From Saprospiraceae bacterium (lineage in GTDB: Bacteria; Bacteroidota; Bacteroidia; Chitinophagales; Saprospiraceae), in NCBI GenBank assembly GCA_029251525.1, contig JAQXDE010000016.1, positions 186,001 through 250,000 of the forward strand: DNA of 64,000 nt, in the 5' to 3' direction. The notes under the pieces are model-generated. The model was given only the letters and a program-made list of their open reading frames with translations, did not search any database and was not told the DNA's origin. Shown in pieces: positions 35,073 to 44,892 of the stretch. Positions within the stretch are counted from its first letter, which is position 1. Each line of letters opens with the position of its first letter. Position numbers and translations under genes: made by a program.

Positions 35073-36842
35073 ATGAGAAAAATACTTTTACCCTTGGTAT
35101 TCATATTTTTTTATTTTTCTGTAGTTGCACAAGTCAAACGTTATACTGAAACGATTTTTCCTTCATCAACTGTAACTTCAAATGTGGTGTTTGATACTGC
35201 CCCATTTTTGGCAGGTTCATATGGTGTTGAGAGTAATACTACCACAGAAGATTTAATAATGGATATTTATGAGCCGACTGGGGATACAAGTAATAACCGA
35301 GCAGTTATTATTTTTGCACATTCAGGAGGTTTTATCACGGGTAATAGAAATCATGATGACATGATTGCTTTTTGTGATTCGTTTGCTCGAAAAGGTTATG
35401 TGACTGCAACTATTGATTATCGACAAGGCATGTATTTTTTATTCAATACAGAAATGCACTCTACTCGAGCTGCTTTCCGAGGTTTGCAGGATGGAAGGTC
35501 TGCTGTAAGGCACTTCCGAGCTAATGCTGTAAGTTTGGGTATTGATCCGAATCAAGTTTATATAGCGGGAAGTAGTGCTGGGGCATTCATTGCTTTGCAT
35601 AGTATTTACATGACAGATGCTTCTGAGAAACCTGCATTAGCAAGTGAAGTGAATTATTCGAATTTAATTTTTCCATTTTTTCACACTGCTCCAGATTTAG
35701 GTCTATTTGATCGAGGAAGCAATTTGAGTGAGAGTGGAACACCCAATGGTATTATATCTCTTTGGGGCGCTGTGGTTGATGTGAATTTGATTTCAGCTGC
35801 TGAAAATGAACCAATCTTTATGGCTCATGGATCTGATGATGGCACTGTGCCATTTAATAGTGGATCCCCTTTTGGAGTATCATTATTTCCAGATGTTTAT
35901 GGGAGTAATTTAATTAATAATGAGTTGAATAGTGTTGGTGCGGTGAATAAGGAAATTTATTTTTTAACAGGAGAAGATCATGAATTTTATGGAACATCTA
36001 ACGGAACTTGGGAGAATGGAACAGGTGGAAATATGTTTTGGGATTCTATTTTAATGAAGTCATCTAATTTCCTTTGGTTGCAACACAAGCCCGATGCAAA
36101 TTTTACTTTTTCTACAGGAGGTTTAGAAGTTGATTTTACTGATTTGACTACAGGGGCTGTTAGTTGGTTTTGGGATTTTGGAGATGGGAATACAAGTGCA
36201 TTTCAAGATCCATCACACACTTATTCCGCTTATGGGAATTATGAAGCTTCTCTTTTTGTAACGAATGATATTTTGAGTTGGGATGAAATAAATATGTCTG
36301 TTGATTTATTTGAGCCGCTTCCTTTGACTTGGACTACACCTTTAAAAGCATTATATAATAATGGAAAAACTGATTTAAAATGGTCAGTTGCTGAACAATT
36401 TAATAATGAAAAGTTTGTGGTACAACATAGTCGAGATGGAAGTGATTTTGAATCGATCGGAGAAATAAAGATTTTGGAAAATCTCCAAGAAGAAATTGAT
36501 TTTTATTATTATCATGACAATACACCACTGGGAGTTAATTATTATCGAATTAAACAAGTTGACTTTGATGGAAAGTTTAGTTTTAGTTCAATTGCAGCGG
36601 TGGAAGTTAGGGAGGGGAATACTGCTATTTCGTTTTTCCCAAACCCAAGTATAGGTATTATCTCCTTTGAGCTAATAGGTAGTGAAAATGAGGTGATTGA
36701 GATATATAATTTGCAAGGTATATTAATGAAAGTAGAACTGATAGAAAATGGCGATCAGCTTGATTTATCCAATTTTGCGAAAGGAATGTATTTCGTAAAA
36801 AATAAAAATGGAGAAATTAACCAAAAATTAATTATTGAATAA
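35073..36842 (+). CDS. T9SS-exported alpha/beta-hydrolase with PKD domain
   Basis: 589 aa. A signal peptide ends near FSVVAQ. Residues about 40-340 form an alpha/beta hydrolase with the DIYEP/VIIFAHSGGFITGN oxyanion region and nucleophile elbow YIAGSSAGAFIALHS, as in BD-FAE/carboxylesterase types. A PKD domain follows at about 347-415 (WFWDFGDGNTSAFQDPSHTY). The C-terminus holds a T9SS type A sorting domain (FFPNPSIGIISFE, then IYNLQGILMK and FVKNKNGEINQKL). It is likely a secreted or surface esterase acting on polymers or lipids; the substrate is unknown. The acid/His residues (DDGTVPF and DHEFYG) fit a catalytic triad. Confidence 0.87.
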   Translation: MRKILLPLVFIFFYFSVVAQVKRYTETIFPSSTVTSNVVFDTAPFLAGSYGVESNTTTEDLIMDIYEPTGDTSNNRAVIIFAHSGGFITGNRNHDDMIAFCDSFARKGYVTATIDYRQGMYFLFNTEMHSTRAAFRGLQDGRSAVRHFRANAVSLGIDPNQVYIAGSSAGAFIALHSIYMTDASEKPALASEVNYSNLIFPFFHTAPDLGLFDRGSNLSESGTPNGIISLWGAVVDVNLISAAENEPIFMAHGSDDGTVPFNSGSPFGVSLFPDVYGSNLINNELNSVGAVNKEIYFLTGEDHEFYGTSNGTWENGTGGNMFWDSILMKSSNFLWLQHKPDANFTFSTGGLEVDFTDLTTGAVSWFWDFGDGNTSAFQDPSHTYSAYGNYEASLFVTNDILSWDEINMSVDLFEPLPLTWTTPLKALYNNGKTDLKWSVAEQFNNEKFVVQHSRDGSDFESIGEIKILENLQEEIDFYYYHDNTPLGVNYYRIKQVDFDGKFSFSSIAAVEVREGNTAISFFPNPSIGIISFELIGSENEVIEIYNLQGILMKVELIENGDQLDLSNFAKGMYFVKNKNGEINQKLIIE

Positions 36843-36968
36843 AATCATTTATTTTTTTAAAAAGGAGCTCTCTAGATTTTATGCAGGAGTCTTTTTGTTG
36901 TAAATTAAAATTGAATTTAGGTAATTGCATTTTTAGTCTTAGCTGATTTTTGTTACTGCATTGATAGT

Positions 36969-37484
36969 TTATTCAATTTTCTGTGCAATGAATTTCTCTA
37001 ATTTACCGGCTTTTCTTTTTTTCAAAAGCTTAACCACCTTTCGGTCCTTTTTTACGCCAGAGTCTTTACCCTTTTCATAATAATCTAAAAAGTAATTTAC
37101 ACCAGCCATCCTTCCCCCAAAGGTATCCTCTTTTTTATCCGGATTTTCCAAAACATATTTTGACCATCCTGCCATATAAAGCAATAAAAAATCACCATTC
37201 TTCTTGGTGTAACTCATTAAATAGTTATCGAGGTTCACGGTTACACTTGGACTACCTGTCATCCATTTCATAAAGATAGAATTGGCTTTAATTCGATCTT
37301 TATGATCAAGGTGGTGATTTCCTAACCAATTAATTAATTTTAAAATTAGGGAATCAATTTTCACGAAATCTTCTGTCTCTTTTAATTCTGCATTTTCTAA
37401 AGTTTCCCAATCAACAGTCTGAGAGAGGAGGGAAGAAGATGAAAGAAATATAAAAAGGAAGGGTAAAATTTTTAAGATCTCCAT
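36969..37484 (-). CDS. Secreted hypothetical protein
   Basis: 171 aa from ATG at 37484; an in-frame TTG at 37511 would place nine polar residues before the signal peptide. The signal peptide (MEILKILPFLFIFLSSSSLLSQ) is followed by a helical, Lys-rich mature chain (DWETLENAELKETEDF, GRMAGVNYFLDYYEKG). No domain is recognised. It is not tightly linked to its neighbours. Periplasmic or exported location is inferred from the signal peptide only. Confidence 0.7.
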   Translation of the reverse strand: MEILKILPFLFIFLSSSSLLSQTVDWETLENAELKETEDFVKIDSLILKLINWLGNHHLDHKDRIKANSIFMKWMTGSPSVTVNLDNYLMSYTKKNGDFLLLYMAGWSKYVLENPDKKEDTFGGRMAGVNYFLDYYEKGKDSGVKKDRKVVKLLKKRKAGKLEKFIAQKIE

Positions 37485-37577
37485 GTTATTATTGTATGAA
37501 ACTTTAGTCAAAATTAGAGAGAGTTGGCTAGGTAAGACTTATTTTGTTAAATCGGGTAAAGCATAGTTTCCAAAAAA

Positions 37578-37618
37578 AAATAAGCCCGAATTATTAAGTG
37601 AGAAAATCGGGCTTATTT
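37578..37618 (-). terminator. Terminator after M43 metalloprotease gene
   Basis: 12-bp stem (aaataagcccga with tcgggcttattt) around a 17-nt loop; the minus strand ends in a run of nine T. It lies 11 nt after the stop at 37630. Confidence 0.85.
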
Positions 37619-37629
37619 TAAGGAGAATA

Positions 37630-39861
37630 TTATTTAATTTTTATCAGTCGATGAATTCCGATGAGACTATTTTGGTTAGAGATCTGGATAGTGTAAACTC
37701 CTTCTGCGAATTGCTCAAGATTTAATTCGTATCTTTCTTCTCCCACCTGCCACATAGTTGACTTAATCAATTGTCCAATAGAGTTAAATACCAATAGTTC
37801 CCAATTACTATTTTCTTTTGATCGATGAAGTTGGAAAATATTTAAACTTGGATTAGGAAAAACGGTTATTTCAGAATCTTGTTTTTCAGAAGGCAAATAA
37901 ATGATAGAGGAGTATTCGAATGACTCATCTCGATCTATCATTTTTAAGCGATAATAATTATGGGGGGTAGAAGGGAAATAATGTATGAATCGATAATTAG
38001 AAATTGAATTAGTGTTACCAATTGCCTCAACTTTTCCTGTTGTTTCAAATTGTACTCCGTCCTCAGAGTGTTCTACTAAAAAATGAAAAGCATTAATTTC
38101 GCTTGAAGTTTCCCAAGATAGAATATTTTCTCCTTTGGAATTTGATTTTCCCTCAAAATTTACTAATTCGATAGGAAGAGCCATTGTCTCTAATAACTCA
38201 AGATTATCAATAGCTATGTCACTTTGCCATCCGTTACCACGTATTGCACGGAATCTTATTTGAATAGCTGAACCTTTGTAAGCAGTTATATCAAAAGTTT
38301 TTTCAATCCATGGATCAGACATAGCCGATTGTTGTTGACCAATTATTGCGGTGGTAATATCATTAATCCAGCTTGTTCCGTCAAATAAATCAATATGCAA
38401 GTTGCCCATACTTGAGCCATACATATGGTAATGGAAACTTACATAAGGGTCGACGGCATTCAATGGAACATCTAGGCAAGGACTAGTTATTTCTGCAATA
38501 TCTCCCTGATCATATCCACTTGCTTCTGAAAAAACATAAATTCCAGTTGCATTTCCTAAAGATTGATCTACTTCAGGACCAGTATTATTTGATGGAGTTT
38601 CACCATTATTTGTATTCCATCTGTAAGCATTTGTTGTTCCGCTTGGACTAGCAGTCCATCCATCTTCAAAGCCTGTGGCGTTTGTGTTGGCAGTAAAGTT
38701 ATCTAAGTTACTTGAGTGAGGAAAAGATAGAGATCCTACTTCAATATAAGCTGTTTTAACTTTAGCGATAGACGTTGTTCCATCTGAGACTGTTAAGTTC
38801 ACAGTGTAACTGCCTACAGATGTATATGTATGGCTAGGGTTAGGAGTCGTGGCATCTACAGTACCATCATTATCAAAATCCCATTCATAAGTAGTTTCAC
38901 CAACAGCGGTTTCAGTAAAATTAACCGTTATAGGGAAGGTACAAGATTGGGTAATATCTGCAGTAAAATCTACATCAAAGTCAGGACAATCAAAATAGTT
39001 TCGCTCGAAGTTATTATTGAAAACTATTTCAGCTAATTGATCTGAAGAGAAAAAAGTTCTACATAGTTTTCTAGAGTAGGACATAATGTTTGTTGGGTCA
39101 GGAATATATGTATCACCATTTGCATCAGTAGCCGTTCCTGTATAAACGCAACTTGAATTAACAACTCCTGAAAGATTAGGATCAGCAGGTGTATCACAAA
39201 AATTATCTCCAGCAGTGGCGCAGTTGGATCCATTGACCAATTCATTACCCTGATCATGTGTATGTGGTAAGCCATAAAAATGACCAACTTCATGTGGTAA
39301 AGTACTTCCATTATTTGCACAACCATTAGCCATTAATATCACATCTGGTCCACCAGGATAATATGCGTAACCACAAAAATTTGAGGAACCGTTTCCTACT
39401 GAATTTGCATAATAAATATTAATCGCATCGTTCACATTGTTTGCAGCTGTTAATGCAGGTTCATCATTAGTATTAAAGTTGTAATATTGATCGTCATCTA
39501 TATAATTAATTGAACCACAAACATAGAAGGCCATACAGGCTGCTTCATATCTTAAATTCAAAGTAGTCATGGCTGAATTTAATTCAGAGATAGTTAATCC
39601 ACCAGTACCATTTGATCTGCGAATTATATGGACTTGCATAGGGATATTATTGATACAACTGCCTGCTGTGGGAGGACGATTTAGATAGTTGTTGTCAAAA
39701 GTTTCCATGAATTTTTGATACTGCTCAGGTTTTTTGTATTTCTGAAGTTCAAAATCATTGGGAAGGATTGAACCACATTCCTCCCTTTGAGCAAATGAGA
39801 AAGTGAAAAAGAAGAAAATTAATGAAAAAAGTATAAATTTTTTTAGTGTAATTGTTCGCAT
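37630..39861 (-). CDS. T9SS-secreted M43 metalloprotease
   Basis: 743 aa. Signal peptide ending near FSFAQ. The zinc site is LPHEVGHFYGLPHTHD (HExxHxxGxxH, His190/His194/His200), with a Met-turn NIMSYS near 258-263, as in pappalysin-like M43 proteases. A PKD domain follows (about 296-370), then a beta-rich segment like MAM/jelly-roll domains (about 380-555, GWTASPSGTTNAYRWNTNNG), and the C-terminal T9SS type A domain (ITVFPNPSLNIFQLH, FNSIGQLIKSTM). It is predicted to be a secreted or surface protease for protein breakdown outside the cell. Cys-rich content suggests disulfides. Its own terminator follows. Confidence 0.93.
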   Translation of the reverse strand: MRTITLKKFILFSLIFFFFTFSFAQREECGSILPNDFELQKYKKPEQYQKFMETFDNNYLNRPPTAGSCINNIPMQVHIIRRSNGTGGLTISELNSAMTTLNLRYEAACMAFYVCGSINYIDDDQYYNFNTNDEPALTAANNVNDAINIYYANSVGNGSSNFCGYAYYPGGPDVILMANGCANNGSTLPHEVGHFYGLPHTHDQGNELVNGSNCATAGDNFCDTPADPNLSGVVNSSCVYTGTATDANGDTYIPDPTNIMSYSRKLCRTFFSSDQLAEIVFNNNFERNYFDCPDFDVDFTADITQSCTFPITVNFTETAVGETTYEWDFDNDGTVDATTPNPSHTYTSVGSYTVNLTVSDGTTSIAKVKTAYIEVGSLSFPHSSNLDNFTANTNATGFEDGWTASPSGTTNAYRWNTNNGETPSNNTGPEVDQSLGNATGIYVFSEASGYDQGDIAEITSPCLDVPLNAVDPYVSFHYHMYGSSMGNLHIDLFDGTSWINDITTAIIGQQQSAMSDPWIEKTFDITAYKGSAIQIRFRAIRGNGWQSDIAIDNLELLETMALPIELVNFEGKSNSKGENILSWETSSEINAFHFLVEHSEDGVQFETTGKVEAIGNTNSISNYRFIHYFPSTPHNYYRLKMIDRDESFEYSSIIYLPSEKQDSEITVFPNPSLNIFQLHRSKENSNWELLVFNSIGQLIKSTMWQVGEERYELNLEQFAEGVYTIQISNQNSLIGIHRLIKIK

Positions 39862-40004
39862 GTTTTTTTTTGAGTAAAAGATTAGATAAATAAAAATAAG
39901 TTTTTTTTCTTTAAAATGAAACGTTTTGTTTAAAGTTAATTAAGCTAACCTGTAAATTTTTTATTTTTCAAATATTATATTTCGATTAATTTTTATTTCA
40001 TCTC

Positions 40005-40032
40005 AAAAATCAAAAATCAAATATCAAATATC
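40005..40032. repeat. Heptanucleotide tandem repeats upstream of guaA
   Basis: Four direct 7-bp units, aaaaatc twice then aaatatc twice, end 22 nt before the candidate -7 element of guaA. Slippage here could change promoter spacing; no evidence of variation is available. Confidence 0.7.
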
Positions 40033-40053
40033 AATTTTTCAATTTCTAAAAAC

Positions 40054-40061
40054 TATCTTTG
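40054..40061 (+). promoter_or_regulatory. Candidate -7 element of guaA
   Basis: TATCTTTG matches TAnnTTTG and ends 5 nt before the guaA ATG at 40067, implying a near-leaderless transcript. The -33 TTG element is not clear; the region instead holds 7-bp repeats. Confidence 0.45.
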
Positions 40062-40066
40062 CGCAT

Positions 40067-41608
40067 ATGACTGAAAAAATACTAATCCTCGATTTTGGTT
40101 CGCAATATACGCAGCTAATTGCGCGGCGAACTCGTGAATTAAATGTGTACAGCGAAATTGTACCATTTAATAAAATTCCAAAAATAGATGATAGCATCAA
40201 AGCAATAATTCTTTCAGGAAGTCCCTTTTCTGTTTTGGAAAAAGATGCCCTTCAAGTTGAGTTGGATAAAATTATTGGCAAAAAACCTATGTTAGGTGTT
40301 TGTTATGGAGCACAATACTTAGCCAACTATTATGGTGGAAATGTACAACGTTCCGAGAAAAGAGAATATGGAAAAGCGACCTTGAATGCACCACTTTTTG
40401 ATGATCCATTCTTCAAAGGAATATCTAAAGATAGCCAAATTTGGATGTCGCATGGAGATACGATCACTGAAATTCCTGAACAATTTGAATTATTGGCAGG
40501 AACAGACAGTATTCCAGTCGCAGCATTTAAAAGTAAAGATGGGGTATTTGATGCACCAGTTTATGCCATTCAATTTCATCCAGAAGTAACTCATAGTTTA
40601 GAGGGGAAAGATATTTTATCGAATTTTTTAATTGATATAGCTGGTTGCCTTGGTAATTGGACACCAGCTTCATTTGTGGATGAAGCGGTGGCAGATTTAA
40701 AAAAGAAAATTGGCGATCAAAAGGTGTTGATGGGTATATCAGGCGGAGTTGATTCAACTGTAGGTGCTGAACTTTTGCATAAAGCAATTGGGCAAAACTT
40801 AATTTGTTTTTTCGTTGATAATGGTTTGTTGAGAAAAAACGAATATGAAGAAGTTTTACATTCATACAAGGATATGGGACTAAACATAGTTGGAGTAGAT
40901 GCAAGCCGAAGGTTTTGGGATGAGTTAGCAGGTGAGACTAGTCCGGAGGGAAAACGAAAAATTATCGGTAGAGTATTCATTGAAGTTTTTGAGGAAGAAG
41001 CTAATAAATTGGAAGATATTGTTTGGCTAGGACAAGGAACTATTTATCCAGATGTAATTGAATCTATTTCAGTTCATGGGCCAAGTGTAACGATTAAATC
41101 TCACCATAATGTTGGTGGTTTACCTGAGAAATTGAATTTGAAAATTGTAGAGCCGCTTCGAATGTTATTTAAAGATGAAGTTCGAAAAGTAGGAGCGGAG
41201 TTAAATATTCCAGTACATATTTTGAATAGACATCCATTCCCTGGACCTGGATTGGGAATTAGAATACTCGGAGATATTACAGAAGATAAAGTTAAAATGC
41301 TTCAAGAGGCAGATGATATTTTTATAAAAAATCTAAAAAAATACGATCTTTATGACAAGGTTTGGCAAGCAGGGACTATACTATTGCCTGTTCAATCGGT
41401 AGGGGTTATGGGTGATGAGAGAACTTATGAAAAAACGATTGCACTACGTTCTGTAAATTCTTTAGACGGAATGACCGCTGAGTGGAGTCATTTACCACAT
41501 GATTTTTTGGCAATTGTATCAAGTGAAATTATTAATAATGTAAAAGGTATCAATCGAGTAGTTTATGATATAAGTACTAAGCCGCCCGCAACTATAGAGT
41601 GGGAATAA
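40067..41608 (+). CDS. guaA: GMP synthase (glutamine-hydrolysing)
   Basis: 513 aa, full length. Class I glutamine amidotransferase N-domain: [15 protein letters not shown], catalytic Cys in [13 protein letters not shown] and His/Glu in [11 protein letters not shown]-pyrophosphatase: [15 protein letters not shown]. The C-terminal dimerisation domain ends PPATIEWE. It converts XMP to GMP in the cytoplasm. The downstream lipoprotein gene starts 52 nt later, an arrangement seen in other Bacteroidota. Confidence 0.97.
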   Translation: MTEKILILDFGSQYTQLIARRTRELNVYSEIVPFNKIPKIDDSIKAIILSGSPFSVLEKDALQVELDKIIGKKPMLGVCYGAQYLANYYGGNVQRSEKREYGKATLNAPLFDDPFFKGISKDSQIWMSHGDTITEIPEQFELLAGTDSIPVAAFKSKDGVFDAPVYAIQFHPEVTHSLEGKDILSNFLIDIAGCLGNWTPASFVDEAVADLKKKIGDQKVLMGISGGVDSTVGAELLHKAIGQNLICFFVDNGLLRKNEYEEVLHSYKDMGLNIVGVDASRRFWDELAGETSPEGKRKIIGRVFIEVFEEEANKLEDIVWLGQGTIYPDVIESISVHGPSVTIKSHHNVGGLPEKLNLKIVEPLRMLFKDEVRKVGAELNIPVHILNRHPFPGPGLGIRILGDITEDKVKMLQEADDIFIKNLKKYDLYDKVWQAGTILLPVQSVGVMGDERTYEKTIALRSVNSLDGMTAEWSHLPHDFLAIVSSEIINNVKGINRVVYDISTKPPATIEWE

Positions 41609-41660
41609 ATGAAATAAATTCTCTGGTCACTAGGTTGTCTTAGATTCAAATATTCAAGAA

Positions 41661-43112
41661 ATGAAAAGATCCAATTGTCAAACATTTGTATTAAAAAATG
41701 TGTACTGTTTTTTTATAATTGTTTTAGTATCAACAATAATAAGTTCTTGCGGGTTTGGTAAAATCAATACGCCATCTCCTGAAATAGTTACACCAGAAGG
41801 AACTAAAGTTTTTAACCCAAAAACTGGCCGATATGAATTTCTTACAGAGGTCAAAGGTGAAATGGATACGGTAAAATGGACTGATGCAGGTCCGTCAGCC
41901 AACGATCCAATTGAATCTGATTCATTGCAATATTTAGGACCAAAGCCAGGAATTACGGATATAAATGCTGATTATGGGGAGTCAGGAATTTTAGAAAATT
42001 ATAATGTTGCAATTATGGTTCCATTCAATTCTGATAAAGTCAATACTTTAGAGGGCGGAATTCATGTTAGCTCGATGCCCACTTTGCATTTTTATGAGGG
42101 AGCAAAATTAGCTTTGAATGAACTTTCTAGCGAAGGAGCAAAATTAAATGTTTCTGTAATTGATACCAAAAGATCTGAAGCAGAAACTAGTTTAATTTTA
42201 GATAGATCTGCTCTTCAAAATGCTCACCTAATTATTGGTCCATATGGTTCAAAACCTTTGGAGCAAGTCGCAGAGTTCGCAAAGATTAATCAAAAAACAA
42301 TAGTATCTCCCGTAAATACAAGCGAAAAAATAACAACCGATAATCCTTTTTACCTTCAAGCAAATCCAAGTTTGAAAAGTCATTGTGAAATGATTATGAA
42401 ACATGCCTTGAATCTCTATTCGCCTGATCAAATTGTTTTGGTTGTGAGAGATAAAATAGCAGAAGTTAATCGATTGAAATATTTTCAAAATACCCATAAA
42501 TTAATTTCAGGAGTTAATGCAGTCCCTTTGAAAGAATATCGGATTGATCCTGTAATAGCACAAGAATTTGGAGAACTTGATTTATCCCAATATATCCAAG
42601 AAGATCGAACAACAGTATTTATTGTGCCTTCTTATTCCAATGAAACTTTTGTTAGTAACCTGATGCGTCAGGTAGAGATTGCGAAAGTTAAGAATGATGT
42701 TGTCATGTATGGTATGCCTCGGTGGATGGAATTTGAAAGGATTTCATTCGACTATTTTGAGAACTTACAGCTTCATGTCAGTACTGCTAATTTTATAGAT
42801 AAAGAGGATATAAAAACCAAAGAATTTATTACAAAATTCTATGAAAAATATGGAGCTCTTCCGAGAGAAGAAGCTTTTAGAGGGTATGATATAACCTTAT
42901 ATTCTGGTAGGCAATTAATGAAGCATGGAATGTATTTTAAAGATGTAATTGATAGGGAAGATCAGCAGATGTTGTCTACCAAGTATGAATTTGAAAGATT
43001 TATTACACCAGAAGATGCTGCAAACGAGCGATTTGATAAAATAAATTACATCGAAAATAAGTTTGTGAATATTTTAAAATTTGAAGACTTTCATTTCCAA
43101 AAAGTAAATTAA
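41661..43112 (+). CDS. Lipoprotein with PBP1-like (ABC substrate-binding type) domain
   Basis: 483 aa. A lipoprotein signal with lipobox ISSCG (Cys near residue 30) is followed by a low-complexity linker and a PBP1-type fold: VAIMVPFN, HFYEGAKLALNEL, LIIGPYGSKPLEQVAEFAKINQKTIVSPVNTS, and RGYDITLYSGRQLM. The same family appears next to guaA in other Bacteroidota, sometimes with LysM motifs, which are not evident here. It may bind a small ligand or peptidoglycan fragment in the periplasm (compare LpoA-type lipoproteins). Its transcript ends at a strong terminator. Confidence 0.8.
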   Translation: MKRSNCQTFVLKNVYCFFIIVLVSTIISSCGFGKINTPSPEIVTPEGTKVFNPKTGRYEFLTEVKGEMDTVKWTDAGPSANDPIESDSLQYLGPKPGITDINADYGESGILENYNVAIMVPFNSDKVNTLEGGIHVSSMPTLHFYEGAKLALNELSSEGAKLNVSVIDTKRSEAETSLILDRSALQNAHLIIGPYGSKPLEQVAEFAKINQKTIVSPVNTSEKITTDNPFYLQANPSLKSHCEMIMKHALNLYSPDQIVLVVRDKIAEVNRLKYFQNTHKLISGVNAVPLKEYRIDPVIAQEFGELDLSQYIQEDRTTVFIVPSYSNETFVSNLMRQVEIAKVKNDVVMYGMPRWMEFERISFDYFENLQLHVSTANFIDKEDIKTKEFITKFYEKYGALPREEAFRGYDITLYSGRQLMKHGMYFKDVIDREDQQMLSTKYEFERFITPEDAANERFDKINYIENKFVNILKFEDFHFQKVN

Positions 43113-43132
43113 ATCAGATTGTCTTTTGCAAT

Positions 43133-43173
43133 AAAAAAAGTCTATAACTTGTTTGAAGTTATAGACTTTTTTT
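43133..43173 (+). terminator. Strong terminator after PBP1-like lipoprotein gene
   Basis: 18-bp perfect stem (43133-43150 with 43156-43173, core gtctataactt) with a 5-nt loop and T-run. Confidence 0.92.
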
Positions 43174-43215
43174 AATTTATGGTATTTACTTCCCATCTGA
43201 TATAAAATATTAAAA

Positions 43216-44148
43216 ATGAAATTTAATCATCAAACCATTTTATTATTTTTTATAGTTGAGCTATCTGTAGCGTTACTTTTGAGTTGTCAGACAGAGATAG
43301 ATTCAAATGATAGACTACTCTTCATTAATAAAGAAATTTCTAAAACTACTGTGATTCAAAAAAGGGTACCTCTTGGAATAAAGTACCAGTGGCAATCCGT
43401 ATATAATCCTGAGACTTCTATCATCAATCAAATTCCAACTCCGAAAGATTTTCAAAGAGTACAAACAAATAATAATTCCTTTCAACAATGGTTACAATAT
43501 TTACCATTATTCCCTCCAAATCAAAAAGTGAAAACGTTTGATGGTTCTTTGAAATGGAATCAGCGGGTTCATGCTCGTGTTATCGATATTGATATCGGAA
43601 AAGGAGATCTACAACAATGTGCAGATGCTGTTATACGATTACGGTCTGAATTTTTATTTAGTAATAAAGAATTCGAAAAAATTCATTTCAACTATACAAA
43701 TGGAACAGAAGTATCATTTGATGATTGGCGGAAAGGTAGAAAACCTCAAGTCAAAGACAATAGAGTAACTTTTTTTAATTCAGGAAAAAAAGATAATACC
43801 TATTCTAGTTTTAAAAAATACTTAATTCAGATCTTCTCCTATGCAGGAACGGCATCTTTGGAGAAAGAAATGAAATCTATTTCATTGGAAGATATGCAAA
43901 TAGGAGATATATTTATTCAGGGTGGTTATCCAGGGCACGCGATAATTATTGTTGATATGATTGAAAATACACATGGAAAAAAGTTATATTTGTTGGCGCA
44001 AAGCTATATGCCGGCACAAAATATACACATTCTAAAGAATCCTATGAATAAAAAACTAAGTCCTTGGTATGAATTGGTTCCAAATCAAGATATATACACT
44101 CCAGAATGGAATTTTTCAGTGGAAGATCTAAAAAGATTTGTAGAATAG
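43216..44148 (+). CDS. DUF4846 family lipoprotein
   Basis: 310 aa. Lipobox LLLSCQ with Cys24. The mature chain matches the DUF4846 pattern: LQYLPLFPPNQKVKTFDGS, VIDIDIGKGDLQQCADAVIRL, YLIQIFSYAGTASLEKEM, GDIFIQGGYPGHAIIIVDM and LLAQSYMPAQNIHIL. The C-terminal part reads like an NlpC/P60-type or transglutaminase-type fold around the conserved His, but this is not shown by sequence alone. Outer-membrane or periplasmic. The reaction is unknown. Confidence 0.87.
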   Translation: MKFNHQTILLFFIVELSVALLLSCQTEIDSNDRLLFINKEISKTTVIQKRVPLGIKYQWQSVYNPETSIINQIPTPKDFQRVQTNNNSFQQWLQYLPLFPPNQKVKTFDGSLKWNQRVHARVIDIDIGKGDLQQCADAVIRLRSEFLFSNKEFEKIHFNYTNGTEVSFDDWRKGRKPQVKDNRVTFFNSGKKDNTYSSFKKYLIQIFSYAGTASLEKEMKSISLEDMQIGDIFIQGGYPGHAIIIVDMIENTHGKKLYLLAQSYMPAQNIHILKNPMNKKLSPWYELVPNQDIYTPEWNFSVEDLKRFVE

Positions 44149-44236
44149 AAAAACTTTTTGAACTTTTGTTTTAAAGATATTTATTTTTCAAATAATTCAT
44201 CGAATAAACGGATCAACTAGTAAACATACCATAAAA

Positions 44237-44878
44237 ATGATGACTCCCGAACGAACCGAAAAATTTAAAAGAGTAGCCAGCAAACGACAAGTTAATCTTA
44301 CCGTAGTTTTAGAAAATGTTCACGATTTACATAATATCGGGGCAGTTATGCGTACCTGTGATTCGGTTGGAATCAAGGAGATTTTTATATTGAATACTGA
44401 GTCACATTTAACAGAAGAAAGAATTCATCTTGCAGCAAAATCATCTTCAGGTGCCCGTAAATGGGTGGATGTAAATTTTTACACCAAGTCGAAACCATGC
44501 TTTGAACATCTCCGGAAAAATTATGACCACGTATTTTGCACTCATATGGCAGAAGATAGTAAATCACTTTATGATTTAGATTTAACAGCTTCAGTCGCTT
44601 TACTTTTTGGAAATGAACATGCTGGAGTGACGGATGAAACTTTAAAACTTTGTGATGGAAATTTTTTAATTCCACAAGTTGGAATGGTTCAGAGTTTAAA
44701 TATTTCAGTTGCTTGTGCTGTATCTATATACGAGGCAAAACGTCAAAGGTTGGTAAAAGGGTTTTATGAAGATAATCCAACGATGAGCAAAAAAGAACAA
44801 GAAAAATTATTTGATACTTATGCTCGAAGACATGAGTTAAAAATAAAAAATAAATTCGCTCCAAGATTGAATGATTAA
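44237..44878 (+). CDS. trmH: TrmH-family tRNA/rRNA 2'-O-methyltransferase
   Basis: 213 aa. SPOUT motifs: VLENVHDLHNIGAVMRTCDSVGI (motif 1), LLFGNEHAGVTDET (motif 2) and IPQVGMVQSLNISVACAVSIYEAKRQR (motif 3). The plain length without an N-terminal substrate-binding extension fits tRNA (Gm18) methyltransferase TrmH. It methylates the 2'-hydroxyl of G18 using S-adenosylmethionine. The C39 exporter gene follows after 14 nt, probably on the same transcript. Confidence 0.9.
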   Translation: MMTPERTEKFKRVASKRQVNLTVVLENVHDLHNIGAVMRTCDSVGIKEIFILNTESHLTEERIHLAAKSSSGARKWVDVNFYTKSKPCFEHLRKNYDHVFCTHMAEDSKSLYDLDLTASVALLFGNEHAGVTDETLKLCDGNFLIPQVGMVQSLNISVACAVSIYEAKRQRLVKGFYEDNPTMSKKEQEKLFDTYARRHELKIKNKFAPRLND

Positions 44879-44892
44879 TGATTATTTTGTAG

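Noticed and set aside
37485-37511. TTG extension of the 171-aa secreted protein
   Set aside because: It places polar residues before the signal peptide; ATG at 37484 gives a normal leader.
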